This document shows positions 58,195-64,000 of a stretch of 64,000 nucleotides of DNA, in pieces. The stretch is taken from assembly GCA_963969595.1 (NCBI GenBank), contig OZ018411.1, positions 26,410,545 to 26,474,544 of the forward strand, read 5' to 3'. Source of the DNA: Neckera pumila (Eukaryota > Streptophyta > Bryopsida > Hypnales > Neckeraceae). Each line of letters starts with the position of its first letter. The stretch's first letter is position 1. A model generated the notes under the pieces. That model searched no databases and was not told where the DNA came from. It saw only the letters and a program-made list of their open reading frames with translations. Both the position numbers and the translations under genes were made by a program.

Positions 58195-58432
58195 AACTAT
58201 AAGAAATCCGTGTTTTGGGGGATGTTTTCACTATTTTTTGGAACGCATTTTTGTGGACATTACAATTGACAACCTATGTTTATATGTCAACAATAATGTT
58301 CAATAAAGCATCTTGATGTTTTATTGAACATTATTGTTGACATAAAAACATAGGTTGTCAATTGTAATGTCTACAAAAATGCATTCCAAAAAATAGTGAA
58401 AACATCCTAAAAAACATGGATTTCTTATAGTG
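58195..58432. mobile_element. CACTA-type hairpin MITE, 238 bp
   Basis: Left end AACTATAAGAAATCCGTG (first base mutated from C), right end CATGGATTTCTTATAGTG; flanked by GTT at 58192-58194 and 58433-58435. The two arms of about 105 bp pair nearly perfectly (ACATTACAATTGACAACCTA with TAGGTTGTCAATTGTAATGT). A transcript would form one very long hairpin. Confidence 0.85.
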
Positions 58433-58435
58433 GTT

Positions 58436-59318
58436 AGATTCTATTCATTGGTGTTCTATCTTGAGAATTAAGACAGTATGGCAGAACTTTTCTAAAGTGA
58501 ACTTTTGTAAGGCAATGACCTTTTGAAAGAGATGGAGGAGTATTGATTGCCCGGTTCCGCACTCGGCCCAATCCCGGACATACACATCAGAGAAGTTCTT
58601 TGAGATTTTTGAGCATGGGTACTTGAGCCCGGTCCCGGGGCTCTTACTTTAGAAAATTCTATTGTTCTTCACAATGAGTAAGATATCCTCACCTTACTAG
58701 GCCATTTGTCACCAACTAAAAATATAATTTTTTTTATAACCTCTCATTACCTAAAATTTGACAAAGCATTTGATCAAACGCACTGACACTAGTTTCAAAA
58801 GTAACCAATGGAAGAAAAGTTATTTGAAGCAACTAATTAAAATTGAAGCATCTTGTACTTCAAATATGTGTGATAAAATCCTAAAGTCCCAAGGCCTTTT
58901 TCCATTAAAAAACAATAAAATTGCCATTTCTATTGCAAAGAGCAAAAAGATGTACACATTGATTTTTTTGCATATTTAAGCAAAAGATCTTGCACAAGAC
59001 TCGTGTAAAAATGTCTGGAAGAAACTTTCACTATGCAGATTGCAGAATATTTGCATTTAAACTGAAGAAAACAAGTTTTTGAGCATACTTGGTGACTAGA
59101 TTATTTGACTTTGAATCTCCTTAACTTAAACTTTTTACACTAGAAATTTTCAATTTTCAATTTTCAGTTCTTTATGTTGAATATTTGAATTGAAAGTCTA
59201 GGAATTTTTTTATTTTTAAAAAGGTGATTTTCATTCTTTAAAAAATTCTTAAGTAGAATTAGGTATGAAATTGAAGGAAAAATTGAATTGCTAAAACTAA
59301 ATAACAAAAAACAAAGCC
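58436..59318. other. Intergenic with a TTAA-element fragment at 58875-59070
   Basis: 58875-59070 (CCTAAAGTCCCAAGGCCTTT, ATTGCCATTTCTATTGCAAA, AGATTGCAGAATATTTGCAT) is the right end of a TTAA-type element in reverse orientation, with AAATCCTAAAGTCCC in place of an intact TTAACCCCTAAAG. 58550-58640 is slightly GC-richer. No gene. Confidence 0.55.
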
Positions 59319-59322
59319 TTAA

Positions 59323-60251
59323 CCCCCAAAGTCCCAAGGCAATTTCTCAGTCAAAAACCAGTCAAAACTGCCATTTTCTTTAAGTTCACCAAAGCACACA
59401 AAAAAAACATTTTTTTAGAATCTAATCATAGGATCTTGTACTTCACTTGTCAATGATCATGTGGTAAAAATTTCATGAAGTTTGACTATATAGATTGGAA
59501 AATATTAGCATTCAAAGTTGAAAAAGAAACTTTTTTTGAACACTGGCCTGCAATTTCACATGACTTTGACCGCCATTTGTGGAAATTTTTTGTACTACAG
59601 CCTTTGAATTTAATTTGTTTTATGTTTAAGGTGTGAGTTGAAAGTCTTGAAAAATAAAGTTCAAAAAAATGCACTTCATTTTCATTCTTTAAAAAATTAT
59701 TAAGTAGAAGTACATCCAAGATTGAAAAAGAAACTAAATTGTTAATAGCTCTAAGATGAGATTGAAACACAATAATCTCAATGGAGAGATTGTTTTAGCA
59801 AGCAAACACAACATTCTCAAAAAAAATTGTGAAAAATTGTGATAATTGTGAAAATTGCATTCAGAAATGAATCCTACAAATTATTCTTTCAAGAAGATGC
59901 TTAGATTGCCCGAAAAACAAGATTGTCCTTAACTTTATCATTATTAGTCCAAATAAAATGAATCAAAGCTTCACATGTAGAAAAAAATATAAAATTTCAG
60001 AGAAAAAAAAATTGAAACTTATTTTGACTTTTTGCAAATTTTTTTGTGCTGCCTGCCGAGTTCAATTTGAGGCTTTTTGTGGTATAAATTTTGTTCCCTT
60101 GCACCAATTTAAATAAAAATTATATTCCCACAAAGCTAATCAGCTTTTTTATCTTATGGGAAAGTTTCAAAAAGTTTCACTAAAAATTGAGGTCACAGAG
60201 ACTTGCCCAAAATCTGATTTGTCCCTCGAGGGAACAATGGGATTTTAGGGG
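59323..60251 (-). mobile_element. TTAA-flanked non-autonomous element, 929 bp (copy B3)
   Basis: TTAA at 59319-59322 and 60252-60255; termini CCCCCAAAGTCCCAAGG and GGGATTTTAGGGG. Reverse orientation of 12323-13240 and similar in length. The palindrome near the right end reads TTGTCCCTCGAGGGAACAA. Confidence 0.85.
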
Positions 60252-60258
60252 TTAAAAT

Positions 60259-60734
60259 GGAATTGGATTGCACTAATCCCAACAATGAGATTATTCTAGC
60301 AATATTTAACCTTGTGGAATTAATATATTTTTAAATTATAAAAATTGATTTCAGAAACCAATCCTACGTTATTTTCTCAAGAAGTTTCTATGAATGCCCA
60401 CAAGACAAGAAGCTCCATAACTTTCACATCTCTAATCCAAATGGAATGAATCAAAGCTTTTTGTGTAGATAAAAATAGAATCTATGAGAAAAAAGAAGAA
60501 GAAATTATTTCACATTTTTGTGGATTTATTTTGCTAATTGATCTCTTCTATTTTGAGCTTATTATAGCATAATATTGCTCCCAGACACTAATTGAAATAA
60601 AATTACATTCCTTCAAAGCTAATGTATTTTTTTATCTTAAAAAAAGTTTTAGAAAACCACCTCAAAAAATGAGGTTTCACGAGCCTATCCAAAATCCATT
60701 TTGTCTCCCCGAGAGGACAATTGGAATTTAGGGG
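60259..60734 (-). mobile_element. Truncated TTAA element, right terminus only
   Basis: Matches the terminal half of 59323-60251 (GGGATTATTCTAGC-type block, then TTATGAGAAAG-type text in reverse) and ends GGAATTTAGGGG followed by TTAA at 60735-60738. The other half is missing, so it was truncated or rearranged. Confidence 0.7.
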
Positions 60735-60738
60735 TTAA

Positions 60739-62070
60739 CCCCTAAAGGACCGCTTGTCCCCTCGGGGAACAATTCGGGTCTGGGCAGGTTCCTACTACTT
60801 CAATTTTTAGTAATATTTTTTGGGATTTTTTGAGGCTGTGTATTTTGGTGAGAGATTTGTGAATATATAATTTTTAAGTTAATTGATGCCCAGGAGCAAA
60901 AGTTATGGCACAATAAGCAAAAATGGAGTTTGGTGGGCAGCCCAAAAAAGATCACAAAAAGTCAAAATAATTTTTTTTCAATTTTTTTTTCAAATATTAT
61001 ATTTTTTTCTACATGTGAAGCTTTGTTTCACTCAATTTGGACCAATTATGAGAAAGTTATGGACAATCTTAGTTTTTCGGGCAATCTAAGCATCTTCTCA
61101 AAAAAATAACTTGTAGAATTCGTTTTTCAATGCAATTTTTAGAATTTTTCAAAAGAATTTGTTAGACAAGGTTGAATTTTCTTGCTAGAACAATCTAACT
61201 GTTGGAATTATTGTGATTCAATTCCATCTAAAAATATAAACAATTTCGTTTTTTCTTCAATCTTGAACCCACCTCTAAGGTAGGAGGCTCTGAAACCGAC
61301 CATTTAAGGGCTGATCTGCCTTTTTCATGTGGTTCCTTGGATGGGAGTATTTTAGCTCATTTTTTAAAGAAAGAAAAATAGATGAGGAATCTAATACAAG
61401 TCGTTTCATATTTTTTGAAGCATTTTTGAATTAGTTATGAATTTTCAAATGAGATGTATTGTAGATCCCTATTTATGACCCTAGGTCTTCCATGAACTGT
61501 TCACTTGCAATTCTAAAGAAAGATGGCAAAAGCCAAGAGAATGATTGGCTCTTGCAATTAAGAATGCTTTTTCCTTTATTCATTCAATGACTATAGCGTT
61601 CACTTTTAGAACCACTTCATGTCCATTTCACAACCATTTACAGGGGCGGTTCTTAATGCCCATGCAATTTCAGAGCCTTCTACCTTACTTAACAATTTTT
61701 CAATGAGTGAAAATTAAGTGCGTTCAACCTAAACTTTTTCAGGAGATTTTCAACTCAACTACTTAACATAATTAATTAGAAAATCAAAGTCCATAGTGCA
61801 AAAAATTTGAACTAAAAAGACTCAAAGCCAAAAAATCTAGTCAAGCAATGTGCCAAAAAACTTATTTTCTTCACTTTAAATGCATATATCTTGCAATCTA
61901 CATGGTCAAAGTTTTTGAAATTTCTTCTCCATATTCATATACTAGTCAAGTATAAGATCTTATGGTTGGATATGCAAGAAAAAACAATTTTTAAAGCTCT
62001 TTTCTCTTTGCAATAGAAATAATAGTTTTGAGTGGTTTTTGATAGGAAAATCACCTTGGTCCTTTAGGAG
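60739..62070 (+). mobile_element. TTAA-flanked non-autonomous element, 1332 bp including a nested MITE (copy B4)
   Basis: TTAA at 60735-60738 (shared with the preceding element) and 62071-62074; termini CCCCTAAAGGACC and GGTCCTTTAGGAG. Without the nested MITE at 61278-61685 and its duplicated TA it is about 922 bp, matching the other B copies. Confidence 0.85.
61278..61685. mobile_element. TA-flanked MITE with AGGTAGGAGGCTCTGAAA termini, 408 bp
   Basis: AGGTAGGAGGCTCTGAAA at 61278 is inverted at the right end with one mismatch (TTTCAGAGCCTTCTACCT, to 61685). TA at 61276-61277 and 61686-61687; the empty site is seen in 12323-13240 (CTTCTACTTAACAATTTTT). The first six bases equal those of the MITE at 21721. 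Confidence 0.85.
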
Positions 62071-62284
62071 TTAAGGATAGTCTTGTGTCAATAATAGGTG
62101 TTCCTATGGCCTCAACTTTGAAAATTTGTAGCATATTTATATATACTCTAAAAGATTCTCAAACCAATTGTAATCACTTTTGTTTTGTTTGCTAGCTTTA
62201 TGATACTATCACTTTTGCTTTTTTTTGCTAGCTTTTCCAAGTTGTGTTTCAAAAATTGTTGGTTTTAAAAAAGTGTTTGTTTAA

Positions 62285-63038
62285 TCCCTAATGAACCAAG
62301 CAACCATTTTCTGGTCGCAGCCCTTGTTTTTTGAGCTGCCCATTTTCAGATTTTGAGTTTTTTGAAAAAAAAATGAATTTTTAGAAGTAGACTGCAATAC
62401 AAATCTAATGGCAGTAGTTTCAAATTCCAAGTTAAACTCCGTCTTGTGAAATTTTTCAAAGTTAAGTGGTGTAGTGTAGTTTATAGCTTGTTTTTTTGTG
62501 TTCGGTTTGGGCATGGACTAAAAAGTCTGCCAACCAATGTGCTTCTTGTCCACTTCATAAAGGTCAGATCAACCTCAAAAAGGGCAGATCCAAGGAGTCC
62601 AAGGAGAAGACAAGTGTCCTATTCGATTTTCTCTTGCAAACACTATTCAAATTTCAAATGACCACTGTGCATTGCAAGCTTGACCGTAAATTGTAAAATT
62701 CTTGGAATGTTATGAAATTTTACATGTACATTTTCCACTCTTTGATCTTTCATTGAGCATAAAAAGGCATCATTTCAAAATATTTTCACAAAGATATACT
62801 CTTTGAAAGTGCGTTGCCCTATATTTCCATTGACCCAAAAAAAACTTCAAAATTAAAAAACTCCTAAACTGTGCAGTCAAATAATCTGAAATTTTTTGAG
62901 GTGCTCAATTTCAATGTTAACTTCAAGATCCTATGGTTACATTCTATCCAATCTCAAGAAAATATGAGCAAAAAAATTGCTCAAGTTGTTGGCAGTTTTG
63001 GCCCATTTTGAAAGAACACCTCCCTTGATCATCAAGGG
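62285..63038 (+). mobile_element. TTAA-flanked non-autonomous element, 754 bp (copy C2, diverged)
   Basis: TTAA at 62281-62284 and 63039-63042; termini TCCCTAATGAACCAAG and CTTGATCATCAAGGG, an imperfect inverted repeat. The interior ends with the GATCCTATGGTTAC and GGCAGTTTTG phrases common to the family. Two overlapping frames inside are not convincing genes. Confidence 0.65.
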
Positions 63039-63042
63039 TTAA

Positions 63043-63963
63043 CCCCTAAAGGACCAACATGCATTTTTTGGCCGTATAGAAATTTTGGGTAGGTACGTGT
63101 GACTAGAGATATCCATATTTGAGGCTGAAATTTTAATAGAAGGTGGGGGCAAGGAATATCTTCATGTAGACCAAGTTTCATGACATTTTGAAATACGAGT
63201 CAAAAGTTGTGACCTAATATGTTGCTTTTTTTTGTAACCCGGCAATTTGGGCAGATTAGAAAAAATCATTTTTTCCGGATTTTTTTTTTTGAAATTGGTT
63301 CTCTGCATTTATATATACTTAAAAAGCATTGAGTCATTCCATTGTAATCAATGAGTCAAAGTTATGAGGGTTTTTGGTTTGCGGGCAGTTATGGATTGTC
63401 TACTCTAAAAAAATCTTTAAAGTTGTTTATTTAATTCAATTTCAATGTTTTTGGAAAAAAAAAAATCCTAGGATGTAAATTGATTATTACAACATTACAA
63501 CCGTTGGGATCGGTATTTTTAAATTCCATGATTAAAATTTTAACAATTTAGTATTTTGAATCATTTTCTACTTCTTACTACTTACTAATTTTTTCCTATA
63601 TGTTGTACAATTCCAAATGATGTGAATTTTTTCAAGCATATAGACAACTTGTTTAGAAAACTGAATTCAAAGAAGCACCACCTTTTTTGGCATTTTTTCA
63701 TTGAAAAGTGAGCTTACAAAGTGCAGCTGCCCGGTTTTTTGCAGGATTGAAAAAATGGTTTTCAAGCCTTTGAATGCTTATATCTTATGATCCACACGGT
63801 GGAATTTTCTGAATATTTTACCACATGTTTTCAAAATATCATAGTACAAGATCATATGGTTACATGTGTCAAAAATTGTTTTTTTCCAAAAATTTTGTAG
63901 TTGTATTAGAAATGGCAGTTTTGGAGCATTTTTGGTGAGAACATAGTCATGAAACTTTAGAGG
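63043..63963 (+). mobile_element. TTAA-flanked non-autonomous element, 921 bp (copy D2)
   Basis: TTAA at 63039-63042 (shared with the preceding element) and 63964-63967; termini CCCCTAAAGGACC and GAAACTTTAGAGG. Reverse-orientation partner of 29734-30652 over its whole length. No coding capacity. Confidence 0.85.
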
Positions 63964-64000
63964 TTAAGGTGTAGATATCTTAGTTTACAAAAAGAATGCA

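Overview
The window looks like nuclear DNA of a land plant: very AT-rich, gene-poor and packed with nested transposons. The plant assignment rests on three things: the 3' exons of a chloroplast-type cysteine desulfurase (NFS2/CpNifS) with plant-like introns, a plant L1-type LINE whose ORF1 has a zinc knuckle, and CACTA elements with plant-style CACTACAAGAAA termini. I cannot name the species. A full-length-looking piggyBac transposase and a fungal-style Tet-like dioxygenase would be unusual in a flowering plant, so a bryophyte, lycophyte or fern is possible; that is inference. All coordinates come from reading by hand and may be off by a few bases.

Layout. 1-208 holds the start of an unidentified minus-strand gene running off the left edge, followed by GC-richer unique sequence to 1579. 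1590-10483 is one degenerate minus-strand LINE broken by three later insertions (a 577-bp TTAA element, a 753-bp element with a 4-bp target duplication, and a 487-bp Mutator-like element). 11088-16292 holds two further non-autonomous elements and a small F-box-like gene fragment. 16293-20640 (minus) is a decayed piggyBac-type transposase gene with an unusual multi-part upstream region. 21219-24876 carries hairpin repeats, a TA-flanked MITE, a Tet/JBP-like 2OG-Fe(II) dioxygenase gene broken by one stop codon, and an NFS2 3' fragment. 24877-36130 is mostly intergenic with scattered MITEs. 36132-38840 is another GC-richer unique stretch with two small membrane-protein ORFs and a possible exon. 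39975-64000 is almost entirely repeats: foldback, pogo-like and CACTA elements and a dense cluster of TTAA elements at the right end.

How the parts relate. The dominant repeat family is a set of non-autonomous elements flanked by TTAA, with CCCCTAAAG termini (ten copies plus fragments). TTAA target choice and CCC-starting termini are hallmarks of piggyBac, and the same window contains a piggyBac transposase relic, so a mobiliser/cargo relationship is plausible but not proven. The CACTA-type, TA-flanked and 4-bp-duplication families are independent. No living host gene can be shown to be complete in the window. The most interesting item is the Tet-like dioxygenase gene (22309-23394), which keeps its HxD...H iron ligands and the Arg expected to bind 2-oxoglutarate.
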